DNA of 64,000 bases. Origin: Allohoeflea poritis (GTDB lineage Bacteria; Pseudomonadota; Alphaproteobacteria; Rhizobiales; Rhizobiaceae). The notes beneath the pieces are model-generated. The model worked only from the letters and a program-made list of their open reading frames with translations. It was not told the origin of the DNA and searched no databases. The stretch is from contig NZ_JAPJZH010000006.1 in assembly GCF_027889715.1 (NCBI RefSeq), forward strand, positions 124,001 through 188,000, written 5' to 3'. The first letter of the stretch is position 1, and each line of letters opens with the position of its first letter. Positions 15,763-23,293 of this stretch are shown in pieces. The translations under genes were made by a program, and so were the position numbers.

Positions 15763-16481
15763 GCTGCCTCCTTCATCGTGTCGATGTTCTGCCTGTGGAC
15801 GGTGAACGTGTATGCCGCGACCCAAGGGTTTGCGTCCCAGCCAAGGCCGCGTTTTGCGTTCAGGCTGTCCCAAAGTTTTTGAAACTGACGGTCGGGCCCG
15901 TGGAGCGGTGACATCTCAATGCCGTTGACCATTTCCGTGTTGTCATTGTCGAAAAACGGTCGGCATCCTTCGGCTATCGCGGCATGTTCGCCGACGTCCT
16001 GAATGCGCTCAATCCGCACATCCGAAACAATCAGCGTCACCCGGCTGGCCCAGCGTGGCATAAAGATGTTCGGCTTCCACGGGCCGCGACGAGTGATCTG
16101 CTTTGGCGGGACCAATCCGTCGGCGCGATACCAAAGCCCGTTGCGATTCAGTAAACCGCCCTGCTCACGGCGCCAGAAGGACGGTGCCCATTCCGATGGC
16201 TTTGACGGTGCGCACGCACCGGCCGCAACGGTTTCCCGGACATAGAGCCGATCGCTCATGCGATACGGAAGACATCCGAGCAGGTCAAAATGCGTCATGT
16301 CGTTCCACACGGCGCGCTTGTCGCGAAAATGCCAAGTGTACCCGGGCGTTGTGGACGGCCCGAATTCGCTGACTTTGCCGAATCGCCGCAGTTTTGTGAT
16401 CACCCGCCGCGTCTGGGTCTTCCTGCCTTCCAGCAGAGCCCGGACCATGGCGTCGGAAAAGAGGATGGGGAGATCAGCCAT
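15759..16481 (-). CDS. ASCH-domain-like phage protein
   Basis: A 240-residue protein starting MADLPILFSDAMVRALLEGRKTQTRRV in two pieces; the LF-x-x-MV-x-ALL-GRKTQTRR motif is the hallmark of phage ASCH-superfamily proteins. The YVRET block and a tryptophan-rich middle (WAPSFWRR) follow. ASCH domains resemble PUA domains and may bind RNA or modified nucleotides. ATG 16481 gives an 8-base overlap with the upstream gene; a longer start at 16508 is possible. Confidence 0.75.
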   Translation of the reverse strand: MADLPILFSDAMVRALLEGRKTQTRRVITKLRRFGKVSEFGPSTTPGYTWHFRDKRAVWNDMTHFDLLGCLPYRMSDRLYVRETVAAGACAPSKPSEWAPSFWRREQGGLLNRNGLWYRADGLVPPKQITRRGPWKPNIFMPRWASRVTLIVSDVRIERIQDVGEHAAIAEGCRPFFDNDNTEMVNGIEMSPLHGPDRQFQKLWDSLNAKRGLGWDANPWVAAYTFTVHRQNIDTMKEAA

Positions 16482-16935
16482 CGCATTCACCCTGTTTTGG
16501 ATGGCCATCGGCAGTCTTCAATAGAGCCCAGTATTTTGCGCGAAATTGGTGGAGCATATGGGCAATTTTTCCCGCGTCCGTGTTGTAGCCATAATCGCCA
16601 GGCGCGCCGATCTTCTTCAGCATCTCGGCAAAATCGGTCTTAAACCGTTCCATCTCCGCACGACGCTGCACCGGTCGCTCGGCAGCAATTTCCTTCAAAA
16701 CGGCGGGGACGCATTCCTCGGCACGCATCTTGGCGGCGTGCAGACTGCCCGCTTCACCACGGCGGACATCGCCGAAATCGAATCGGATGATCTCCCAAGA
16801 AAATGCACTCTCGCCGTCATCCACGATGCGCAGATCCAGCGGGCCATCGTCATCGGCGCAGGCAACAAACGCACGATGCAAAACCCAGTTGTATCCACGG
16901 TCGTCCTTCTGTGGCAGTTCTTCCCATTCGATCAT
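16474..16935 (-). CDS. Prophage hypothetical protein
   Basis: A 153-residue soluble protein from ATG 16935 (MIEWEELPQKDDRGYNWVLH), with a beta-rich first half (GPLDLRIVDDGESAFSWEIIRF) and a helical second half. The ATG overlaps the preceding stop codon. The longer upstream extension is low-complexity and overlaps another gene, so I reject it. No family recognised. Confidence 0.5.
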   Translation of the reverse strand: MIEWEELPQKDDRGYNWVLHRAFVACADDDGPLDLRIVDDGESAFSWEIIRFDFGDVRRGEAGSLHAAKMRAEECVPAVLKEIAAERPVQRRAEMERFKTDFAEMLKKIGAPGDYGYNTDAGKIAHMLHQFRAKYWALLKTADGHPKQGECDG

Positions 16936-17219
16936 CACGCACTCCCTGCTGTACTGCTTCGCAAGTCGTCGACAACGAGCCGGTTGCCGATCTCCATATT
17001 CTTGGCGACAATCTCGATTGCCTCGTCCGGTGTCATTGTCCGCTGATCTTGCAGCGCAATGACGGTTCCCACCGTCTGAGCCAGACACGCCAAAATCTCT
17101 TCCGCAGACAGGTTGTCGCTGTATTTGCGCAGGGTCTTTCGGATCTGCTTGACGAGTGTGATGTGTTCCGGTCGAAGCTCCGCCGGGCGCAAGCGCCTTT
17201 CTGCCCTTGGGTCGCTCAT
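16935..17219 (-). CDS. Small helical prophage protein
   Basis: A 94-residue helical protein (MSDPRAERRLRPAEL). The central AEEILACLAQTVGTVIALQDQ could be a dimerisation helix. It overlaps the upstream gene by 4 bases and the downstream start by 1 base. Function unknown. Confidence 0.5.
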   Translation of the reverse strand: MSDPRAERRLRPAELRPEHITLVKQIRKTLRKYSDNLSAEEILACLAQTVGTVIALQDQRTMTPDEAIEIVAKNMEIGNRLVVDDLRSSTAGSA

Positions 17220-17506
17220 TTGACAGCCTTTGTGTTCTTGAGATCTGCCGGCAAAAGCCAGGCGGTGATCAGATGGTTGTCCTTGAAGATGAAAACGTGC
17301 CGGTGGCGCACCCGCAGCGTCGGGAGATCGGTTTCGGCGCGGTTCTTCCTGATCCAGTCGAGATACCGTCGAAGCCTGCCACTGAACGCCTCTGGCGCGG
17401 CTCCATGATCGAAAGCGTCGTTCGCCAGTTTCTCGACAGCCTTCATCGGCACGCCGAGGCGCTGGCGAACGCGCTTTGTTCCATGCCTGGTCAGGATCAC
17501 GGCCAT
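17216..17506 (-). CDS. RelE-like fold small phage protein
   Basis: A 96-residue basic protein starting MAVILTRHGTKRVRQRLGVP and ending with two strands (TLRVRHRHVFIFKDNHLITAWLL). This pattern (ILTRHGxKRVRxRLG, then a YLDWI helix and strand pair) is shared by small gut and alphaproteobacterial phage proteins resembling the RelE/ParE fold, without obvious catalytic residues. ATG 17506 overlaps the stop codon of the upstream reading frame (TGATG), so translation is probably coupled. It can also be read as the C-terminal part of a longer fused frame (see 17506-17728). Confidence 0.5.
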   Translation of the reverse strand: MAVILTRHGTKRVRQRLGVPMKAVEKLANDAFDHGAAPEAFSGRLRRYLDWIRKNRAETDLPTLRVRHRHVFIFKDNHLITAWLLPADLKNTKAVK

Positions 17507-17728
17507 CAAAAGTCCGGTTCTCCGTAATCGTCGTCGGTGTGATCTTCGAGTTGAGACTGAGGCCGGGATGTCAATGCGCAGCATGACGCCGCCGGCGACG
17601 TTCTCTTCGAACGCGCGGCCGACGCGGGTGCGGTGCCCCATCACTTCCAGAATGACCCAGCCAAACTCCTTCAAGTCGTTCGGCGATGTTTCGATATGCT
17701 GGTCGATGGCGGCTTGTTCATTTGTCAT
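17506..17728 (-). pseudogene. Small phage gene with apparent frameshift
   Basis: From ATG 17728 the frame reads a sensible N-terminus (FGWVILEVMGHRTRVGRAF, then VMLRIDIP), like small phage proteins often misnamed acetyltransferases. After about residue 55 it turns into an Arg-rich string and runs on into the next gene. In the next frame the same DNA reads QSQLEDHTDDDYGEPDF followed by a stop at 17506 overlapping the next ATG, which is the natural end. A one-base indel around 17560, or a sequencing error, is the simplest explanation. Confidence 0.45.
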
Positions 17729-17760
17729 GTTGAATCGTCTCTACAGTTGGGATGGAGGGT

Positions 17761-17988
17761 TCAGAACAGCACCAGCGCCATGACGGCGGAGGTGAAGCCG
17801 GCTATCGCCAGGAGCGATGATGCGGCGTGCGCGGCATAGCGATCGAACTGGATCAGGTATTGCGACGCGCACCCAAGCAGCGCGCTCAGCAAAGCGTAGA
17901 TCCGCACTGTTTCGCTGCCGAAGATCACAACCAGTGCAATGAAGGTCACGGCGAACGCCATTGCGCACAAAGCGCTAATCGCTTTCAT
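17761..17988 (-). CDS. Small membrane protein of early operon
   Basis: A 75-residue protein with three hydrophobic stretches (about 5-22, 28-44 and 55-74), starting MKAISALCAMAFAVTFIALV. No charged motif. It overlaps the downstream end of the zinc-finger gene (17975). A small phage membrane protein of unknown role. Confidence 0.5.
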   Translation of the reverse strand: MKAISALCAMAFAVTFIALVVIFGSETVRIYALLSALLGCASQYLIQFDRYAAHAASSLLAIAGFTSAVMALVLF

Positions 17989-18163
17989 GGGCTTGGTCCT
18001 CACGATTGATGAATGTCTGGAAGTCGTATCCGGCCTTGCACCGGGTGCAGCGCATCGCCAAAAGGCGGTCGCAGTCGAGCGCCGCGTCCGGGTGTGGCTC
18101 GTCGTAGAAAAACCACTTGTGGCCGCACGCCAGGCACCGCATGGGCTCCTTTTTTCGGCCCAT
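17975..18163 (-). CDS. Small zinc-finger protein, first gene of leftward early operon
   Basis: A 62-residue protein with two CxxC pairs (RCLACGHKW and RCTRCKAG), giving a four-Cys zinc ribbon. AAGGTG lies ahead of ATG 18163. A long open frame extends upstream through the tRNA remnant but is not coding. It is the first of about twenty leftward genes, so the early promoter should lie in 18164-18298. Confidence 0.6.
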   Translation of the reverse strand: MGRKKEPMRCLACGHKWFFYDEPHPDAALDCDRLLAMRCTRCKAGYDFQTFINREDQAHESD

Positions 18164-18298
18164 GGCACACACCTTATGAAACAGTCTCAGAAGTCCTCGG
18201 CGAAGGGCCCCGAGGTTAGCCAAAACGCGCGTAAGTATTTGATGTTTGACACGCGGTTCGCCACTTTTTAAAAATAAGTAGCTGAAAACAAAGGAATG
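18164..18298. promoter_or_regulatory. Right-end intergenic of prophage: likely early promoter region
   Basis: No gene. It must hold the promoter of the leftward early operon, though no strong leftward -35/-10 pair is obvious. A rightward TTGACA (18246-18251) with TAAAAA 17 bases further (18269-18274) is a near-consensus pair that points out of the prophage. CCTCGG/CCGAGG (18195-18200, 18210-18215) forms a hairpin in the leader of the operon. Confidence 0.4.
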
Positions 18299-18350
18299 TC
18301 TGCGGACTCTGACTCCGTTAGTCCTGGTTCGAATCCAGGTTCCCCAGCCA
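18299..18350 (+). other. attR: 3' half of tRNA-Gln(CUG) at the prophage end
   Basis: The sequence from the anticodon stem (GCGGA/TCCGT around the CTCTGAC loop, anticodon CUG) through the T arm, the TTCCCCA acceptor strand, G73 and CCA is intact. No D arm or 5' acceptor strand precedes it; phage-like AT-rich DNA does. This is the displaced 3' fragment left when an element integrates into a tRNA gene. The complete tRNA-Gln copy is predicted beyond the left window edge. Confidence 0.8.
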
Positions 18351-18416
18351 AATTTTTCAAAAATTATCTCAAGAGGTTCAGCCGGTTCAAGCCATGGCCT
18401 TTGCTTTGTTGAGCCG

Positions 18417-18788
18417 CTATTTGGATGCCCGGACCTCGCACTCGCCGGAATGGACGCGCTTCCATTTCCTGGTGCCGTTGACGCAGCCAGCCACGGCTCT
18501 TGCCTCGGCTTCCTGTGTCGTCCTGCGGTTGAGTGAATGACCGCAGATATATCCGGTCGAACCGAAACCGTAGATTGGTGTGGATGCATAGGCCGAGTGG
18601 CCCTTTGCCGCGACATATTCCTTGTAGGCCTTTGCGCACGGGCCGGTGCCGCGTGGCAGACGGCCCTGAACTTTTCCCTTTTGCCCGGAAAGGTCCTGGG
18701 CAACCGCGCCGGACAATTCCGGCGCAACCATGGCGCTTGTCGCAAGCATTTGCAGCGAAAGTACAGCAGACAGAAACAACCGGCTCAC
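18417..18788 (-). CDS. Exported small Cys-rich host protein
   Basis: A 123-residue protein with a signal peptide (residues 1-31, ending AVAQ). The mature part carries four Cys (PCAKAYKEY, ICGHSLN, GCVNG, ECEVRAS) that could form two disulfides. GTG 18788 is chosen because GGGGGA precedes it by about 5 bases. Similar small secreted proteins with a CGHSLNRRTTQEAEARA-type core occur in rhizobia with no known role. It is the first host gene right of the prophage, pointing towards the attachment site. Confidence 0.55.
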   Translation of the reverse strand: MSRLFLSAVLSLQMLATSAMVAPELSGAVAQDLSGQKGKVQGRLPRGTGPCAKAYKEYVAAKGHSAYASTPIYGFGSTGYICGHSLNRRTTQEAEARAVAGCVNGTRKWKRVHSGECEVRASK

Positions 18789-19166
18789 GTGATCCCCCAA
18801 AAGAATTGAACAACGGCATTGCCTGCAACTTATTCATGTATTTTTCATGATTCAACAACAATTTCAGCTTTTTAAACAATCACAGCAACGAAAAAGCTAT
18901 ACGCCAAAATCTTCTGACCGCCCTGCCAGGATAACTGCGGTCGATTGATCCTGTTTCGCGGTATCTCGCTCTAAACGCGAATATGTGATTGCGCTTAGAA
19001 AAGCTTTCCCAACGGAAATCTTTGTTGTATTGGCGGTATGTGACTATGAATTATCATGGATTTCCATGATAATTCATACAGAGAATACTGCTTAGATCGG
19101 AGAATTTACGCTCAAGGAAGTCAGTTTTCTCTGGTGCGGCCCGTATCAATACTACACAACGGAGAG
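18789..19166. other. Intergenic, AT-rich, contains long palindrome
   Basis: No credible gene. It holds the promoters of the flanking genes, an AT-rich stretch (18830-18900) and the palindrome at 19045-19078. No tRNA or other RNA gene is visible. Confidence 0.5.
19045..19078. repeat. Perfect 15-bp inverted repeat with 4-nt loop
   Basis: TATGAATTATCATGG (19045-19059) pairs perfectly with CCATGATAATTCATA (19064-19078) around ATTT. It lies about 90 bp upstream of the gene at 19167. No T-run follows, so it is not a canonical terminator; it could be an operator, a cruciform or an mRNA leader hairpin. Confidence 0.7.
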
Positions 19167-19535
19167 ATGAGTTTGACGCCGGCAAATCACTACCAACTGG
19201 AAGGTGCAAATTCCACAATCGTCTACGGTCCCGATATCGCGGGCCGGCCGCATATCGTGCTCAACGACAGGGTATTCGACGAGGTCTCGGTCGAGCCGAC
19301 ATCGGCGGGAGAACTGGCGACGGCGGTGATCGATCTCGCGCCGGACGTTTATACGAAAAGGATCACGGTGCTCATCCCGCCCGTGCATGTCAGTGCCGGC
19401 CCCCAGCCGGTCGAGACGATTGCCGTTTTCTCAACCCACCGCACGTCGGCACAGGGAACGCAGCCGCTTGTCGGACAACTGATCGAATACGAGATCGAGA
19501 TAGTGAAGGGAACGGCGGATCACATCCTGACCTGA
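19167..19535 (+). CDS. Conserved hypothetical beta-rich protein
   Basis: A 122-residue soluble protein (MSLTPANHYQLEGANSTIVY) rich in strands, without signal peptide or known catalytic motif. ATG 19167 has GGAG only two bases away, so a TTG two codons later is an alternative start. An upstream in-frame extension to 19056 would lie inside the palindrome and is rejected. It may be a small beta-sandwich stress or binding protein; I cannot name a family. Confidence 0.55.
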   Translation: MSLTPANHYQLEGANSTIVYGPDIAGRPHIVLNDRVFDEVSVEPTSAGELATAVIDLAPDVYTKRITVLIPPVHVSAGPQPVETIAVFSTHRTSAQGTQPLVGQLIEYEIEIVKGTADHILT

Positions 19536-19550
19536 CAGCCCCCCGCCAGC

Positions 19551-19898
19551 TCAGGGAAACAGGCGCCGGCGCAGCAACCGCAGAACCACCAGCGCCAGGA
19601 ACAACGCCGCCGCGACATTGTTGAGCGGCAGCAGGATCTGAGACGGCAGCGGTTGCTCGAAACGGATGAGCGGTACCATCAGCCAATGCATGACGGCGGC
19701 CACCGCATCCTGGGCGGGCGCTGCCAATATCATTGCGCACAGAACAAGGGCAGCGGCAACGCCAATTCGCCTGACCAGCGCCCATCGCGCCTGTTTTTCA
19801 ACACCCGTCATCACGGCGGAGACAAAATCGCGCTCCTCCAATTTCTCCTCGGCGGCGGCGAACAGGGATGTCAGTTGCGGATCGCGTTCTTCGGTCAT
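19551..19898 (-). CDS. Membrane partner of ECF sigma factor (possible anti-sigma)
   Basis: A 115-residue protein with a charged cytoplasmic N-terminus (1-40: LTSLFAAAEEKLEERDFVSAVM) and two membrane segments (about 44-62 and 90-108). It overlaps the sigma gene by 4 bases, as anti-sigma genes do. It lacks a visible zinc HxxxCxxC motif, so the anti-sigma role is inferred from position and topology only. Confidence 0.6.
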   Translation of the reverse strand: MTEERDPQLTSLFAAAEEKLEERDFVSAVMTGVEKQARWALVRRIGVAAALVLCAMILAAPAQDAVAAVMHWLMVPLIRFEQPLPSQILLPLNNVAAALFLALVVLRLLRRRLFP

Positions 19899-20455
19899 GG
19901 GGCTTCCTCGGGCGATTGACTATATGGCGACAGGAGAGCCTTCAGGCGCCCGGTGCCGCGTCGTATGTGCGATTTGACGGTTCCGACCGGCAGGCCGGTC
20001 AGTTCGGAAATCTCGTTGTGCGTCATGCCCTCATGATAGGCGAGCACAACACAAAGCCGCTCCGGTCCGGAGAGCCGCGACAGGGCCCGGTCGAGGTCGG
20101 CCGATAGGCCGTCAATGTTCTCGCCGGCCGCATGGTGCGGTTCGATTTCATCGGCGTCCTCAAGGGCATCTTTCTTGCGCAAATGCTGCAGCCAGGCCGT
20201 CACGGCAAGGCGTTTCAGCCAGGGCCCGAAACTGCCCGGCCGGCGCAGGTGGCCGATATTGCGCCAGGCCTGCAGGAACGCCTGTTGCGCCAGATCGTCC
20301 GCCAGTACGGGATCCGCACACAGGCGCCGCATCAATTTGCGCAGCCAGGACTGGCGCCGCCGCACCAGTTCCTCGAAAGCAGCACGGTCACCCGTGCCTG
20401 CCAGACCGGCAAGCAGCGCCTCCTGGACCTGTGAATATCTGGCCCTTGCCCCCAT
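19895..20455 (-). CDS. ECF-type RNA polymerase sigma factor
   Basis: A 186-residue sigma-70 family protein. Region 2 is at 20-90 (AFEELVRRRQSWLRKLMRR, then DDLAQQAFLQAW) and region 4 at 120-178 (LSGPERLCVVLAYHEGMTHNEIS, then PVGTVKSHIRRG with the helix-turn-helix). No C-terminal extension. The downstream membrane gene overlaps it and the DUF6249 gene ends ten bases upstream; this triplet recurs in rhizobia as I recall. The signal is unknown. Confidence 0.9.
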   Translation of the reverse strand: MGARARYSQVQEALLAGLAGTGDRAAFEELVRRRQSWLRKLMRRLCADPVLADDLAQQAFLQAWRNIGHLRRPGSFGPWLKRLAVTAWLQHLRKKDALEDADEIEPHHAAGENIDGLSADLDRALSRLSGPERLCVVLAYHEGMTHNEISELTGLPVGTVKSHIRRGTGRLKALLSPYSQSPEEAP

Positions 20456-20464
20456 TTGGCGTGC

Positions 20465-20908
20465 CTATCTGCCGCGCCGGTCACGCGGACCGGAAGCGCC
20501 CTCACCTGGCATGCGCCCCGCCACTTTCGAGGCAACGATGAGGCCGATGGCGATGAAGCCGACCAGCACGGCCGCGCCCAGAACCGGGTAGAGGGCCGGC
20601 GGGTATTGCAGGCTCAAAAACCATGCAAGGAGCGCGATGCCCGGGGCGACAAACAGGGTCACGAGCCCGTAGACCATCAATTCGCGCTGCAGACGCTCGC
20701 CGCCACCGGTGGTGGCTGAGAAGAGTTTGCCCAGCATGTCCTGATCGATCTTCTGACCGCTCGCGATCAGGCGGCGGAGGATCTCGTTCTGCGACCGTTT
20801 CCTGGCGATGTCGTACCACATGCCCGCAATGACGATCGCGGCGATGAACATCCAGAATCCGAACGCCGCGAGGCCGGTGCCCAGCCCATTCAGGCCCATA
20901 TCCTGCAT
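20465..20908 (-). CDS. DUF6249-type inner-membrane protein
   Basis: A 147-residue protein with three membrane segments (about 12-32, 79-99 and 108-128) and a cytoplasmic RKRSQNEILRRLIASGQKIDQD motif between the first two, characteristic of DUF6249 proteins. The ATG at 20908 is preferred because the upstream frame overlaps a divergent promoter. It precedes the sigma gene by 10 bases and is probably its target or sensor partner. Confidence 0.7.
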   Translation of the reverse strand: MQDMGLNGLGTGLAAFGFWMFIAAIVIAGMWYDIARKRSQNEILRRLIASGQKIDQDMLGKLFSATTGGGERLQRELMVYGLVTLFVAPGIALLAWFLSLQYPPALYPVLGAAVLVGFIAIGLIVASKVAGRMPGEGASGPRDRRGR

Positions 20909-21057
20909 ATCGATCTCCTTTGAATTTTCCGTTCCTGCAATAAGAGATGCATTGCGGGCAGGCTTGGATGCATGGGGCGAAAATTTTTCTGCCAAACACC
21001 CAATGCGCCCTCGCCCGTCGATTGCATTCAAGCATGCTTCGCTCTAACGTCGCGCCC

Positions 21058-21966
21058 ATGATCTCCGACCGGCCGCTTCTCGGCATCCTCCTGATGATCG
21101 GATTCTGCATTCTAGCGCCGCTGGGTGATTCCATCGCCAAGGTGCTGGGCGATTCTGTTCCGCTTGGTGTGCTACTCGTCGTGCGTTTCGCAATTCAAGC
21201 CCTCTTGCTGATCCCGCTGGTTTTCATGACCGGTCGGAGCCTTGCCATGTCCGGCCGGGTGCTGCGGCTCACTGTTTTGCGGACCGTACTGCACATTATC
21301 GGCATTGGAGCAATGTTCGAATCGTACCGCTACTTGCCGCTGGCAGATGCCATAGCCATCGCCTTTGTGATGCCGTTCATCATGCTGCTTCTGGGCAAAT
21401 ATGTCCTGTCGGAGGAAATTGGGCCGCACCGGCTCATCGCCTGCGTGGTCGGGTTCTGTGGCACACTTCTCGTCATTCAGCCCAATTTTGCCGCGGTGGG
21501 CGCGCCAGCGCTGCTACCGCTGCTCGTCGCCGTCATCTTCTCGCTCTTCATGCTGGTGACCCGCCAAATTGCCAAGGAGGTCGATCCAATCTGCCTGCAG
21601 GGCGTCAGCGGCATCGTCGGAACCGCCGGCCTGGCCGTTGTCCTTCTGGTCTTCAGCAATGCCGAAATCGAACCGCTGATCCTGGTCGCCCCGAACAATT
21701 CGGATTGGGTGCTGCTGGCGCTTCTCGGCATTCTCGGCACCCTGGCGCATCTGCTGATGACGTGGTCGCTGCGCTTTGCCCCGTCCGCCACGCTGGCGCC
21801 GATGCAATATCTGGAAATACCGATGGCGACACTGATCGGCTGGCTGATATTCAGAGATTTTCCCAACACGCTTGCCTCGATCGGCATTGCCATCACCATC
21901 GGCGCCGGTCTCTACGTCATCCATCGCGAGCGGGTCACCGCAATGCGCATGGCGGCGGAAGTCTAG
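21058..21966 (+). CDS. EamA/DMT-family transporter
   Basis: A 302-residue membrane protein with about ten hydrophobic helices in two EamA repeats (roughly residues 5-140 and 150-300). Typical elements include the helix-2 start SIAKVLGDSVPLGVLLVVRF and FESYRYLPLADAIAIAFVMP. It exports or imports small metabolites by family; the substrate is unknown. ATG 21058 is the usual position for the first EamA helix; an in-frame ATG at 21034 is also possible. Neither start has a strong ribosome site. Confidence 0.85.
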   Translation: MISDRPLLGILLMIGFCILAPLGDSIAKVLGDSVPLGVLLVVRFAIQALLLIPLVFMTGRSLAMSGRVLRLTVLRTVLHIIGIGAMFESYRYLPLADAIAIAFVMPFIMLLLGKYVLSEEIGPHRLIACVVGFCGTLLVIQPNFAAVGAPALLPLLVAVIFSLFMLVTRQIAKEVDPICLQGVSGIVGTAGLAVVLLVFSNAEIEPLILVAPNNSDWVLLALLGILGTLAHLLMTWSLRFAPSATLAPMQYLEIPMATLIGWLIFRDFPNTLASIGIAITIGAGLYVIHRERVTAMRMAAEV

Positions 21967-22310
21967 GACGATCCCGCCCGGGTTTGTTGTGACCGGCGCC
22001 ACGTCGAAACACTTGCCCGGCCATGCTTTCCCGATCTTCGAAACGGGAATCGATTTACATGCAAATGCAATTATATCGAAGTTTTATCCGCACGATGGCC
22101 CTCAAACGCGGCGACGGATTTCCGATTTCAGTCATATTTCTGAGTGAAAATCTGCGAAAAGGCCGTTCTCCGCTGGACTGCTCCATAAATATGCAAATGA
22201 AATATTTTAGATTTAAATATTGACATGCGATTTTTCCTTCACGCATAGTCCCGAAGGGGAGAAGGAGCGCGTATCACGGTCCGGGAAACCGGACTCACGC
22301 GAGTAAATTC
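21967..22310 (+). promoter_or_regulatory. Leader and promoter of the aromatic operon, with GNRA hairpin
   Basis: No gene is evident in these 344 bases. TTGACA at 22221-22226 followed 17-18 bases later by GCATAG/CATAGT is a plausible promoter. A GTCCGG-GAAA-CCGGAC hairpin at 22279-22294 lies just upstream of the start codon (22311), between a purine-rich GGGGAGAAGGAG stretch and the weak ribosome site. Confidence 0.5.
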
Positions 22311-23276
22311 ATGCCGGAGCTCAGGCTTGTCGTAACCAGCAGCGAGGCGGCCACACCGCAGATAAGGACCATCGAACTCGCGTCTGAGGACGGTGGCGCG
22401 CTGCCGCCCTATCGCGCCGGCGCCCATATCAAGGTGCAGCTTCCCGACGGCGGCGAACGCCCCTATTCCCTGGTCAACACCGATCCGTCGCACAACGCCA
22501 CGCAGAACCCGCGAAGCTACCGGCTTGGCGTGCGCCTCGAGGAAGACAGTGCCGGCGGATCAAGCTTCATGCACACGCTCAAGGCTGGCGATGTGATCAC
22601 GGCCGCCGGCCCTGAAAACCAGTTCGCGGTCAAGCAACAGGATGCCTCGATCGTCCTGATCGCCGGCGGCATCGGCATCACGCCGATCCTTTCAATGGCG
22701 AGCGAACTGACGGCCGCCGGGCGCCCGTTCGATTTTCATTATTGCGGCCGGACGCGGTCGGCACTTGCATTTGTGGAGCCCCTGCAGGCGATTTGCGGCG
22801 ATGCGCTGACGTTGCATTGCGACGACGAGCCGGATACCGCGGTCGATCTCGGCGCCGTTGTCAGCGCCGCCTCGTCCGGCGCACATCTTTATGTCTGCGG
22901 TCCGCGCGGCATGATCGAGGCAGTGCGCGAACGCGCCCATGAGGCCGGCATCGACAAGGATCACGTCCATTTCGAGCTGTTCAGCAAGCACGACGAACAG
23001 GTGGCCGGCGGCTCCTTCGAAGTCGAGATCAGTTCCACCGGCGAGGTGTTTACAATCCCGCCGGACCGGTCGATCATCGAGGTTCTGGAGGAAGCCGGCG
23101 TCGATCTCATCTATGATTGCCAGCGGGGCGATTGCGGTATCTGCCAGACAGGTGTGATTGACGGCGTGCCCGATCATCGCGATGTGATCCTCACCGATGA
23201 CGAACGCGCCGCCAATGATGTCATGCAGATTTGCGTATCGAGGGCGAAATCGGACAGGCTTGTCCTCGATCTGTAG
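22311..23276 (+). CDS. PDR/VanB-type oxygenase reductase (FMN, NADH, 2Fe-2S)
   Basis: A 321-residue three-domain reductase. An FMN-binding barrel has RPYSL at 50-54, an NAD-binding domain has IAGGIGITPILSM and YVCGPRGM, and a C-terminal plant-type ferredoxin domain holds the 2Fe-2S cluster with DCQRGDCGICQTG and a last Cys in ICVSRA. This is the layout of phthalate dioxygenase reductase. It should pass electrons from NADH to the Rieske oxygenase encoded next. First gene of the operon, 17 bases before the alpha subunit. Confidence 0.9.
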   Translation: MPELRLVVTSSEAATPQIRTIELASEDGGALPPYRAGAHIKVQLPDGGERPYSLVNTDPSHNATQNPRSYRLGVRLEEDSAGGSSFMHTLKAGDVITAAGPENQFAVKQQDASIVLIAGGIGITPILSMASELTAAGRPFDFHYCGRTRSALAFVEPLQAICGDALTLHCDDEPDTAVDLGAVVSAASSGAHLYVCGPRGMIEAVRERAHEAGIDKDHVHFELFSKHDEQVAGGSFEVEISSTGEVFTIPPDRSIIEVLEEAGVDLIYDCQRGDCGICQTGVIDGVPDHRDVILTDDERAANDVMQICVSRAKSDRLVLDL

Positions 23277-23293
23277 ACCGGGAGGAAGCAGCC

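Noticed and set aside
18299-18350. A functional tRNA-Gln gene
   Set aside because: The D arm and 5' acceptor strand are missing; only the 3' half remains.
20931-20935. ECF-type -35 element (GGAAC on the leftward strand) for autoregulation of the sigma cluster
   Set aside because: It lies only about 25 bases before the start codon of the DUF6249 gene, leaving no room for a matched -10 and leader.
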